A stretch of 6,198 nt of DNA from Bacteroidales bacterium (GTDB lineage Bacteria > Bacteroidota > Bacteroidia > Bacteroidales > UBA12481): the NCBI GenBank assembly GCA_028707745.1, contig JAQWAJ010000118.1:1-6198 (forward strand), written 5' to 3'. A program made the translations under genes and the position numbers. The first letter of the stretch is position 1, and every line of letters starts with the position of its first letter. Of the stretch, positions 1 to 5,388 are shown one piece after another. Below the pieces are notes generated by a model, which saw only the letters and a program-made list of their open reading frames with translations, ran no database searches and was not told where the DNA came from.

Positions 1-1
1 T

Positions 2-130
2 TCTAACGAAGCTTTTCGCCAGGTTGTAAATGCGGGAAACCCGCTACCGGAGTACATGTCGCAGGTCAATCATCCAAATCAGAAAGGTCACAATCTCATC
101 ATGTTAGAGGTTTTGAAGTATTTTAAATAA
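2..130 (+). CDS. SGNH/GDSL-type hydrolase, C-terminal fragment (partial)
   Basis: This is the 3' end of a gene that begins upstream of the window; 42 codons are visible before a TAA stop. The fragment carries NHPNQKGH at about 14 to 21 residues from the predicted C-terminus, followed by a helix-like LIMLEVLKYF. In SGNH/GDSL esterases the last conserved block holds the catalytic His in just such an HPN-x-x-G-H context near the C-terminus, which is the basis of the call. These enzymes hydrolyse esters (acetyl esters of sugars, lipids and others); the substrate cannot be told from this fragment. The residue three before the His is Gln, where the textbook block has Asp (DxxH); the acid may lie elsewhere or be absent. 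The family call is fairly secure and the specificity unknown. Confidence 0.68.
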   Translation, partial: SNEAFRQVVNAGNPLPEYMSQVNHPNQKGHNLIMLEVLKYFK

Positions 131-161
131 TTGAAAAAAAGCCTTTTCCCAATTATTTTTT
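125..161 (+). terminator. Weak AT-rich terminator-like dyad after the hydrolase
   Basis: A perfect 9-bp inverted repeat, AAATAATTG at 125-133 and CAATTATTT at 150-158, overlaps the stop codon of the hydrolase and runs into a T tract (156-161). The 16-nt loop contains a short AAAA/TTTT inner pairing. The placement fits an intrinsic terminator, but the stem has almost no G-C pairs, so its strength is doubtful. Confidence 0.4.
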
Positions 162-166
162 GACTC

Positions 167-197
167 TTGGTAATCTCATTTTGTCAACGTATCTTCG
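167..197 (+). promoter_or_regulatory. Probable Bacteroidota-type promoter for the RNA-binding protein gene
   Basis: TTG at 167-169 and TATCTTCG at 190-197 are 20 nt apart. The second element matches the Bacteroidota -7 consensus TAnnTTTG at all fixed positions except one, and is followed by CA, as is common. Transcription would start at about 201-204, leaving a U/A-rich leader of about 65 nt before the ATG at 268. There is no good Shine-Dalgarno sequence, as is usual in this phylum. The start position is inferred, not measured. Confidence 0.55.
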
Positions 198-267
198 CAA
201 AGATTTATGTCTTAAAACATTAATGCGTTGTAATTGTTAGAAGTTTTAAAATTTAATTTGGGAAATT

Positions 268-702
268 ATGAACATTTTCGTTGGAAGCCTTCCATTTAGT
301 TTGCAGGAAGCTGAATTGCAAGGAGTATTTGAAGAATACGGAGAAGTAACATCTTGCAAAATTATTACCGACAAATTCTCTGGCAGAAGCAAGGGATTTG
401 GTTTTATTGAAATGTCAGATGACGAAGCTGCAAAAAAAGCAATTGAAGAACTGAATGGTGCTGAGATTGGTGGACGCGCAATCGTTGTAAACGAAGCTGA
501 AGAAAAGAAACCGGGTGAAAGACGCAGTGGCGGTGGATTCGGTGGCGGAGAAAGAAGAGGCGGCTTTGGCGGCGGCGATAACAGAGGCGGTGGCGGCTAT
601 GGCGGCAACCGTGGTGGTAGTGGCGGTGGATATGGCAGCAGGGGCGGTGACAGTCGTGGCGGCGGAAACAGCCGTGGCGGCGGTCGCAGGTCAAGCTACT
701 AA
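268..702 (+). CDS. Glycine-rich RNA-binding protein with one RRM domain
   Basis: The product (144 aa) is a single-stranded RNA-binding protein. Residues 1-77 form one RRM domain: RNP2 is IFVGSL at 3-8 and RNP1 is KGFGFIEM at 42-49, with the aromatic residues that stack on RNA bases present (F4, F44, F46). Residues 87-144 form a disordered tail of Gly, Arg, Ser and Tyr with RGG-type repeats, ending in RRSSY. The design is that of the small RRM proteins widespread in Bacteroidota and cyanobacteria, which act in post-transcriptional control and, in cyanobacteria, in cold response. The tail may add RNA affinity or self-association (inference). The gene stands alone, with its own promoter and a strong terminator. 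The start is fixed because RNP2 begins at residue 3. Confidence 0.95.
   Translation: MNIFVGSLPFSLQEAELQGVFEEYGEVTSCKIITDKFSGRSKGFGFIEMSDDEAAKKAIEELNGAEIGGRAIVVNEAEEKKPGERRSGGGFGGGERRGGFGGGDNRGGGGYGGNRGGSGGGYGSRGGDSRGGGNSRGGGRRSSY
529..684 (+). repeat. Low-complexity Gly/Arg-coding tract
   Basis: This is imperfect GGN-rich repeat DNA encoding residues 88-139 of the RRM protein, with GGC and GGT codons dominating and CGT, AGA or CGC arginines interspersed. Gly codons are varied rather than a pure trinucleotide run, so the tract looks selected at protein level. Such tracts tend to vary in length between relatives. The open frames across it on the other strand and in the +2 frame are by-products of this composition. 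Confidence 0.8.
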
Positions 703-727
703 GGATATATAGTCTTACAGACAACTA

Positions 728-759
728 GCCCGGTCACACTCAAAAACTGAGTTTCGGGC
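728..759 (+). other. Two-tier hairpin in the 3' UTR of the RNA-binding protein gene
   Basis: Between the stop codon (702) and the terminator (770), an outer stem GCCCG (728-732) / CGGGC (755-759) encloses an inner stem ACTCA (738-742) / TGAGT (748-752) with a 5-nt AAAAC loop. A 5-by-2 asymmetric internal loop separates the stems. No T run follows directly, so it is not itself a good terminator. It could stabilise the 3' end, be a protein-binding element, or belong to a 3'-UTR-derived small RNA. The pairing is read from the sequence; any role is inference. Confidence 0.5.
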
Positions 760-769
760 AAAAATGATC

Positions 770-823
770 AACCCTCTTTCTCATTGGTTTAGCTGATGGG
801 AAAGAGGGTTTTTGTTTTTTTTT
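770..823 (+). terminator. Strong intrinsic terminator
   Basis: AACCCTCTTTC (770-780) pairs perfectly with GAAAGAGGGTT (800-810). The stem continues inward with a few G-U pairs to 787/793, giving about 18 bp and a 5-nt loop. A T-rich run broken by one G follows (809-823). This is a textbook Rho-independent terminator that closes the RNA-binding protein transcript and separates it from the stress-protein gene at 896. Confidence 0.92.
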
Positions 824-843
824 CGAGGTTTATGCGATCTTTC
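812..843 (+). promoter_or_regulatory. Possible weak promoter for the Usp gene group
   Basis: TTG at 812-814, inside the terminator T run, is 21 nt before GATCTTTC (836-843). The latter matches TAnnTTTG except at its first and last fixed positions. A promoter is expected here because the terminator isolates the downstream genes, but the match is poor. A small 5-bp dyad CTTCT/AGAAG (853-857 and 864-868) lies in the leader and may be chance. Confidence 0.25.
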
Positions 844-895
844 GGTAAAATGCTTCTTAACTTAGAAGTAAAATAAACCCTAATAGTCCGCGAAT

Positions 896-1366
896 ATGAA
901 AAAAGTATTAATTGCACTGGATTACGATCCAACCGCACAGAAAATTGCCGAAGCAGGTTATACCATAGCCAAAGAGATGGGTGCTGAAACTTTTTTGCTG
1001 CATGTCATATCCGACCCGGTGTACTATGCTTCACGGGAATACTCTCCAATCATGGGATTTAACGGGTATATGGATATGTCATCCATTCAGAAGGACACGG
1101 CCGAAGGCCTGAAAGAGGCATCCATTCATTTCCTCGAACAAACCAAACATCACCTGGGTGGCGAAAATATGCAAACCCTGGTCAGAGAGGGTGATTTTGC
1201 CGATGCCATTATCAAAGTATCCAAAGAACTACATATCGATTATATCGTGATCGGCTCCCATTCTCAGAAATGGCTCGAGAAAATTTTAATGGGTAGTGTG
1301 ACTGCCAAAGTATTGAATCATACGACAATACCCCTGATTATTATTCCAACCAAAAAACAAAAGTGA
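896..1366 (+). CDS. Universal stress protein (UspA family)
   Basis: The product (156 aa) is a single-domain cytoplasmic Usp. It has the usual first strand (KKVLIALDY at 2-10, with Asp9 where ATP-binding members have it), a second strand FLLHVISD at 33-40, and DYIVIGSHS at 115-123. The signature loop reads G120-x2-S123-x9-G133-S134, which is the ATP-binding pattern G-x2-G-x9-G-(S/T) with Ser for the second Gly. The C-terminal strand IPLIIIP closes the fold. Length is typical. Usp proteins usually dimerise and promote survival under starvation, respiratory or oxidative stress; the exact role here is unknown. The gene follows a strong terminator and is 12 nt from the next gene, so it likely heads a small operon. 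Confidence 0.95.
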   Translation: MKKVLIALDYDPTAQKIAEAGYTIAKEMGAETFLLHVISDPVYYASREYSPIMGFNGYMDMSSIQKDTAEGLKEASIHFLEQTKHHLGGENMQTLVREGDFADAIIKVSKELHIDYIVIGSHSQKWLEKILMGSVTAKVLNHTTIPLIIIPTKKQK

Positions 1367-1378
1367 TCAGGAACTAAC

Positions 1379-1774
1379 ATGAAAAAAATTCTCAAATTCG
1401 GAATACCGGCCGTTATTATTCTTTTGGCTGGCGTATTCTGGTGGAACTACTGTTTTGTTTTCGGTGAAGGGGTAAGGGCCGGAAACCTTAATTTCATTGT
1501 GAAAAAAGGATACGTTTTCAAAACCTGGGAGGGAAGAATCATTCAAACCGGATTCAAAACACCGGCGCCAGGCGCCATGCAGAGCAATGAGTTTGATTTC
1601 AGCGTAGCCAATGACAGCCTGGGTGGCCTGCTCGAACGAAACAGCGGCAAGTCGGTGGAGGTGAGATATAAAGAGTACCTGCATTCATTGCCCTGGAGAG
1701 GCATGAGCAAATATGTGGTAACCGAGGTAATTAAAATCACCGATCCCCAGCCTGCATCAATCCTGCCTTATTAG
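1379..1774 (+). CDS. Small membrane-anchored conserved protein of Bacteroidota
   Basis: The product (131 aa) has a basic start (KKILK) and one hydrophobic segment at residues 8-26, then a periplasmic-type domain. Recognisable elements are a G-x-RAG motif (31-35), VFKTWEG (46-52), a FDFSV strand (72-76), and a Y-x-E-Y ... LPWRG ... Y-V-V block (99-114). From memory this matches a Bacteroidota family often labelled '6-phosphogluconate dehydrogenase' in databases. Nothing here resembles that enzyme: there is no Rossmann GxGxxG motif and the length is far too short, so that name should not be copied. It has no lipobox Cys, so it is probably an uncleaved N-in anchor. An AGGA at 1369-1372, six bases before the ATG, is a plausible ribosome site. 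It lies between the Usp and epimerase genes with short gaps. Function is unknown. Confidence 0.85.
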   Translation: MKKILKFGIPAVIILLAGVFWWNYCFVFGEGVRAGNLNFIVKKGYVFKTWEGRIIQTGFKTPAPGAMQSNEFDFSVANDSLGGLLERNSGKSVEVRYKEYLHSLPWRGMSKYVVTEVIKITDPQPASILPY

Positions 1775-1790
1775 TCATAATTACCGTTAT

Positions 1791-2786
1791 ATGAAAGTAT
1801 TATTTATCGGAGGAACCGGCAATATCAGCACACCCGTGAGCCAGTTGCTGGTATCCAGGGGTGTCGATCTGTATCACCTGAACCGGGGTACCCGGGAACC
1901 CGTACTCGGTGTCACCGGCCTGAAGGCCGATCTGACCGACATCAGCCGGGTCAAACAAGTGCTAGCCGGGCACCAATGGGATGTCGTCGTCAACTGGATC
2001 GCCTATGTGCCTGAAGATGTTCAGCGTGATATCGACCTTTTTAGTAAAAAAACCAAACAGTATATTTTCATTAGTTCGGCATCTGCCTATCAGAAACCAC
2101 CAGTCAATCAGATTATTACCGAAGAGACCCCGCTGGTGAATCCGTTCTGGGATTACTCACGAAACAAAATAGCCTGTGAAAACGTGCTGATGGAAGCCTT
2201 TCGTAACCGGGATTTCCCGGTCACTATTGTCAGGCCTTCTCACACCTACTATTCGGTAATACCGGTATCATTGGCCGGATGGGAAGAATTCACGATAATC
2301 GACCGCATGCGGAAAGGATTGCCCATTGTGGTACACGGCGACGGAACCTCCCTGTGGACCATGACCCATGCAGCAGATTTTGCTGTAGGGTTTGCCGGGC
2401 TGATGAACCATCCCGATGCCATCGGAGAAGCCTATCACATTACTTCAGACGAGGTGCTCACCTGGAACCAGATCTATCAGGAAGTGGCCCGTGCAGCCGG
2501 CTGTGAAGCAAAGATCGTTCATATTGCATCCGATTTTATTTCAGCCTATGCCGATAAATACCATTTCCCGTCGGTTCAGGGAACCCTGCTCGGCGATAAA
2601 TCGGGCAGCGCCCTGTTCGACAATTCGAAAATCAAAAAGCTGGTCCCGGATTTTGTGGCTACCATTCCATTCGCCGAAGGGATCAGGCAGACCATTCAAT
2701 GGTTCGATGCAGATGCGTCAAGAAGAGTGGTGAAGGAGGAAACCAACCGCTTTCTGGATGGACTTATTTCCTTGTGCCGGTTGTAA
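1791..2786 (+). CDS. NAD-dependent epimerase/dehydratase-like protein (extended SDR)
   Basis: The product (331 aa) is a cytoplasmic Rossmann-fold enzyme. The nucleotide-binding loop is GGTGNIS (7-13). A central strand FISSASAY (93-100) supplies the catalytic Ser region, and the active-site pair Y122-x3-K126 is intact in YSRNK. It continues with VRPSHTYY (147-154) and the domain seen in nucleotide-sugar-epimerase-like proteins, including WTMTHAADFA (189-198), HITSDEVLTWNQIY (216-229) and a C-terminal WFD ... EETNRFLDGLI tail. It resembles the atypical extended SDR group that includes plant CSP41-like proteins. All catalytic residues are present, so it is probably an active oxidoreductase or epimerase, but the substrate is unknown. 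The ATG is 16 nt after the previous stop, at the start of the first beta strand, which fixes the start. Confidence 0.93.
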   Translation: MKVLFIGGTGNISTPVSQLLVSRGVDLYHLNRGTREPVLGVTGLKADLTDISRVKQVLAGHQWDVVVNWIAYVPEDVQRDIDLFSKKTKQYIFISSASAYQKPPVNQIITEETPLVNPFWDYSRNKIACENVLMEAFRNRDFPVTIVRPSHTYYSVIPVSLAGWEEFTIIDRMRKGLPIVVHGDGTSLWTMTHAADFAVGFAGLMNHPDAIGEAYHITSDEVLTWNQIYQEVARAAGCEAKIVHIASDFISAYADKYHFPSVQGTLLGDKSGSALFDNSKIKKLVPDFVATIPFAEGIRQTIQWFDADASRRVVKEETNRFLDGLISLCRL

Positions 2787-2802
2787 ATATTTTGCATATT
2801 TG
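2772..2802 (+). promoter_or_regulatory. Probable promoter for the PLDc_N mini-protein gene
   Basis: TTG at 2772-2774 and CATATTTG at 2795-2802 are 20 nt apart. The second element fits TAnnTTTG except for its first base. It overlaps the end of the epimerase gene (stop at 2784-2786), so transcription would begin at about 2806 and the leader to the ATG at 2824 would be under 20 nt. This placement supports choosing 2824 over an in-frame ATG at 2758. Confidence 0.45.
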
Positions 2803-2823
2803 TTCAGACTAATACCTTACACC

Positions 2824-3042
2824 ATGTTTATATCCGGAGTTATAGGACCGATTGAAATTTCACTGATCATTGGCGTATTCCTGTTTCTCTTTTTGCTTCC
2901 CATCATTGCTATAATAGATATCGTGAGAAGCAGGTTTACTGGTAACAACAATATTGTGTTTATTCTGATTGTTGTTTTCATGCCGATTTTGGGATCGCTG
3001 ATTTATTTTATCATCGGCCCCTCCAGAAAGATAAGAGACTGA
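2824..3042 (+). CDS. PLDc_N-type two-helix membrane mini-protein
   Basis: The product (72 aa) has two transmembrane helices, at about residues 8-33 and 44-64, joined by a basic loop IDIVRSRFTGNNN. It ends with MPILGSLIYFIIG and a short charged tail. This is the pattern of the phospholipase D N-terminal (PLDc_N) domain: (I/L)D-(I/L)-x-R-x-x-F ... P-x-x-G-x-x-x-Y-x-x-x-G. Here the domain stands alone; there is no HKD catalytic motif, so no phospholipase activity is expected. Stand-alone versions are common in this phylum and their role is unknown. The frame is open upstream to an ATG at 2758, but that start lies inside the epimerase gene and adds a polar stretch before the membrane domain, so 2824 is preferred. 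Confidence 0.8.
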   Translation: MFISGVIGPIEISLIIGVFLFLFLLPIIAIIDIVRSRFTGNNNIVFILIVVFMPILGSLIYFIIGPSRKIRD

Positions 3043-3188
3043 ACACTCCGTTGCTGGGGAAACCTGGTAAAAGGATTCTTTTTGACGGACAGTCGTAATC
3101 GTTACCCAAAGAGACAGTATGACTTAAACTTTCCTGAGGTCTGATGCGTTTTTATAGTGTTACGAAACATTTATTAAAAACACAGACG

Positions 3189-3944
3189 ATGAAAAGAGTA
3201 ATCTATTTTTCAGGACTGATTCTTCTGTTTTCAGGAATGCTGTCATGCAGCAAAGATTCAGACAAAAGCACACTCCATATCTCCCTAACGGACGCTCCGG
3301 GATTGTTTGATGCTGTAAATATTGATATTCAGGGCATTGCTATCATAAGCGATCACGACTCAGTGATGCTGAACGTTACACCGGGAATCGTAAATCTGCT
3401 GAATTTCTCAAACGGGATTGATACCCTGATTGGAACGGGTTCTCTGGAACCGGGAACCGTGCAGCAAATCCGGTTGATACTCGGATCGGCAAATACTGTG
3501 ACCGTCGATGGAGCCACCTATGCCTTAAGTACTCCAAGTGCCGAACAATCAGGACTAAAACTTCAGGTTCACAAAACCTTTGAAGCCGGAGTCGAATACA
3601 GTATTCTTCTCGATTTTGACGCCAATCAGTCGATCGTGAAACAGGGGTCAGGCAGCTACAAGTTAAAACCGGTCATCAGAACCATTGACACAGCGATAAG
3701 CGGATCCATCAAGGGAACGGTTACTCCTGCCGGAACATTGGCAACCGTGATGGCTACAGCTGATGGAGTATCCTATTCAGCTCCGGTTAATCCTGATGGA
3801 AATTTCCTGATCCGGGGACTCCCGGCAGGGACTTACTTTATCAGTGTTTTCTATTCAAACGATTCGGGTTATTTATCGGTTGATATTGAAAATGTTGCAG
3901 TGACCATTGGAAAAACAACGCAGATCGGAACAATTATTCTATAA
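3189..3944 (+). CDS. DUF4382 surface lipoprotein with C-terminal carboxypeptidase-regulatory-like domain
   Basis: The product (251 aa) is an envelope lipoprotein. The signal peptide is residues 1-19 and the lipobox ends M-L-S-C at Cys20. SKDSD follows, a charged stretch like the surface-export signal of Bacteroidota lipoproteins. Residues 28-166 match DUF4382: ISLTDAPGLFDAVNI, a NLLNFSNG block at 69-76, LEPGTVQQIRLILG at 86-99, SGLKLQV at 121-127, LDFDANQSI at 141-149 and YKLKPVIRTI at 157-166. Residues 171-251 form a beta-sandwich of the carboxypeptidase-regulatory/CnaB-like kind (GSIKGTVTPAG ... GNFLIRGLPAGTYFISV). No catalytic residues are seen; binding or a structural role at the surface is inferred. 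An in-frame ATG at 3144 adds 15 residues before the signal peptide and is rejected. The 146 nt upstream (3043-3188) shows no convincing promoter or terminator, only an 11-bp palindrome at 3095-3105. Confidence 0.88.
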   Translation: MKRVIYFSGLILLFSGMLSCSKDSDKSTLHISLTDAPGLFDAVNIDIQGIAIISDHDSVMLNVTPGIVNLLNFSNGIDTLIGTGSLEPGTVQQIRLILGSANTVTVDGATYALSTPSAEQSGLKLQVHKTFEAGVEYSILLDFDANQSIVKQGSGSYKLKPVIRTIDTAISGSIKGTVTPAGTLATVMATADGVSYSAPVNPDGNFLIRGLPAGTYFISVFYSNDSGYLSVDIENVAVTIGKTTQIGTIIL

Positions 3945-3972
3945 GGGATTCCAACTATCCGGGAAGGTTTTG

Positions 3973-3980
3973 TATTTTTG
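3973..3980 (+). promoter_or_regulatory. Consensus -7 element directly before the lipoprotein operon
   Basis: TATTTTTG is a full match to the Bacteroidota -7 motif TAnnTTTG. Its last base is 6 nt before the ATG at 3987, so transcription would begin at about 3984 and the mRNA would be nearly leaderless. The -33 region is poor: TTC at 3949-3951 stands where TTG is expected. In a region rich in T the match could be chance, and the gene could instead be read through from the DUF4382 gene 42 nt upstream. Confidence 0.4.
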
Positions 3981-3986
3981 ATAACC

Positions 3987-4952
3987 ATGAACCGGATCAT
4001 CCCCATATTCCTGATTCTGCTTCTTGTGTCCTGCTCAAATGAGCTCCCTGTTAATATGGATAGCAGCGGAGTGCCAGTTGTTTATTGTGTTCTGGATATG
4101 GATGACTCCCTGCAGCAGGTGCGGTTGGCCAAATCCTTTTTACCGCAAGAGGGAGATTTTGAGCAGGACCACTATACTGTGGAACAGTGGAATGAGCCGG
4201 TGGAGATCTATCTGGAGGAATGGACGGATGCGCATACCCCTGTGATTTATAATTTTTCGCGGGTCAACGAGATCAGTCAGGATACCGGTTTTTTTGCCGA
4301 TCCTTCGTTTCAGCTGTATCAGACCTACCTGAAACCGATCGAAAACACAGTGTATTACCTCTATCTGTGGTTCCCTGAACGCCAGTATTTTACCTATGCA
4401 TCCACTACCGCTATCGGTCATACCGAAATTATCAACCCCGCTGCTATTCCAAGCCGAAAGGTAACTTTCTCTGAAACAGATGATTATATCATTGAACTCC
4501 AGCCCCAACCGAACACCGAATTTCTCCAGTTTAACTTTCATCTGACCATAGAGCAGCACTCCGGAGATGATTTTATTCAGGGTCACTTCAATCTGGGAGA
4601 CCAGGTGAATCAGGAATATAATGGTCAGGTAATGACTTATCTGCTTAATTCAGAACGTTTTTATGCGGATTTGCTGAAGCAGTATGATACCCTCACCGGA
4701 AACGATTATCGGCACATTACCGGGATCGAATTCAATGTATTTTCATACGGATCGGAACTGCGGATATATAACCAGCTGTATGATAATGGTTCGCAGCCCT
4801 GGGAGATCCAGTCATACAGCTCGTTCAGGAATGGGTTCGGACTTTTCTCGTCGAAGGCAAAAAGCAGGACGGCCAACCTGGAACTTTCTGATCTGACCTA
4901 TTATATCCTGACCAATGATCCACGCTACAAACACCTGAAATTTGTACAATGA
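3987..4952 (+). CDS. DUF4249-like lipoprotein
   Basis: The product (321 aa) has a lipoprotein signal (MNRIIPIFLILLLVSC, lipobox L-V-S-C, Cys16) followed by SNEL. After a short linker, VPVVYCVLDMDD at 29-40 and QQVRLAKSF at 43-51 look like the first strands of the DUF4249 fold. Later features fit the same family: a QTYLKPIENTVYYLYLW strand pair (112-128) and a C-terminal YSSFRNGFGLFSSKAK (277-292), resembling the family's 'N-G-x-G-x-F' segment. Length is within the family's range. DUF4249 proteins are predicted outer-membrane lipoproteins often found beside TonB-dependent receptors; no biochemical activity is known to me. The ATG at 3987 is required by the signal peptide; a TTG at 3978 would only add three residues. 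The 3' end overlaps the next gene by 4 nt (ATGA), implying translational coupling. Confidence 0.7.
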   Translation: MNRIIPIFLILLLVSCSNELPVNMDSSGVPVVYCVLDMDDSLQQVRLAKSFLPQEGDFEQDHYTVEQWNEPVEIYLEEWTDAHTPVIYNFSRVNEISQDTGFFADPSFQLYQTYLKPIENTVYYLYLWFPERQYFTYASTTAIGHTEIINPAAIPSRKVTFSETDDYIIELQPQPNTEFLQFNFHLTIEQHSGDDFIQGHFNLGDQVNQEYNGQVMTYLLNSERFYADLLKQYDTLTGNDYRHITGIEFNVFSYGSELRIYNQLYDNGSQPWEIQSYSSFRNGFGLFSSKAKSRTANLELSDLTYYILTNDPRYKHLKFVQ

Positions 4953-5383
4953 AAGCGTTGAGATATCTGATATTGATTCTGTTGGTTTTCATCATTGTTC
5001 GATGCGATGGGGTTACCGGTGGTGGTGATAATCCGCCTGAACCGGTAACCACCGGAATACTCGAAGTGGATTTTCAGTTGCCAACCGTACAATTGCCAAC
5101 TAAAAATATCCATCGTGTCGATTTGAGCATTGCGCGAACCACCGACAGTCTGAATAAAGGTTTGTTTATTTCATCGGCCAATGTCCTTGATTCAAAAACC
5201 ATCTATCGTTTCACGCTGGTGCCGGGAACCTATTATTACCGGGCCGGAGTCACCTGCAGTTGTTTAGGCGACAGCTGTTTGTGGGGCGGGTTTCCGGGTG
5301 GCCGGTATGGCGTACGTTGGGCATCGGGTAAAGTGATCATTGCATTGGGTCAGGTAACGCGCGATGTCCCATCATTCCAGTGA
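4949..5383 (+). CDS. Small exported protein of unknown function, cysteine-containing
   Basis: The product (144 aa) is not assigned to a named family. Residues 1-18 form a hydrophobic export signal (MKALRYLILILLVFIIV, then Arg18) ending at Cys19, followed by a Gly/Pro-rich linker DGVTGGGDNPPEP (20-32). The mature part reads as a small beta-sandwich: GILEVDFQLP, HRVDLSIART and YRFTLVPGTYYYRAGV, the last like the final strands of transthyretin or Cna-B-type modules. Cys103, Cys105 and Cys110 cluster in VTCSCLGDSC near the end. The lipobox is odd, since Arg at -1 of Cys19 is not the usual Gly, Ala or Ser, so lipidation is uncertain. A short repeat QLPTVQLPT (43-51) is present. It overlaps the preceding gene by 4 nt and lies 5 nt before the next, so all three are likely one operon. 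Confidence 0.85.
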   Translation: MKALRYLILILLVFIIVRCDGVTGGGDNPPEPVTTGILEVDFQLPTVQLPTKNIHRVDLSIARTTDSLNKGLFISSANVLDSKTIYRFTLVPGTYYYRAGVTCSCLGDSCLWGGFPGGRYGVRWASGKVIIALGQVTRDVPSFQ

Positions 5384-5388
5384 GTAGC

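Noticed and set aside
515..712. 65-codon open frame in another + frame inside the RRM gene
   Set aside because: An Ala/Val repeat produced by reading the glycine-rich tract out of frame; it has no independent signal.
404..724. 106-codon open frame on the minus strand, His/Arg/Cys-rich
   Set aside because: It lies antisense to the Gly/Arg-coding tract. Its composition is the mirror of GGC/GGT codons and it has no recognisable domain.
1367..1684. 105-codon minus-strand frame opposite the small membrane protein gene
   Set aside because: It sits opposite a clearly conserved gene, with no domain, no promoter and no plausible neighbour on that strand.
3066..3083. AAAAG/CTTTT mini-hairpin followed by T residues after the PLDc_N gene
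   Set aside because: Only five A-T-rich pairs with a 4-nt loop, too weak to call a terminator.
3043..3188. Possible regulatory region or small gene before the DUF4382 gene
   Set aside because: An 11-bp palindrome (3095-3105) and a lone TTGAC were seen, but no paired -7 element and no coding frame with a plausible start, so nothing firm is claimed.
3946..3980. GGAT/ATCC dyad followed by a T-rich stretch between the DUF4382 and DUF4249-like genes
   Set aside because: A 4-bp stem is too short, and the T-rich part is better explained as the -7 promoter element.
4140..4586. 148-codon minus-strand frame within the DUF4249-like gene
   Set aside because: The + strand protein has a signal peptide and family features along its length. 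The minus frame has none and looks like chance.
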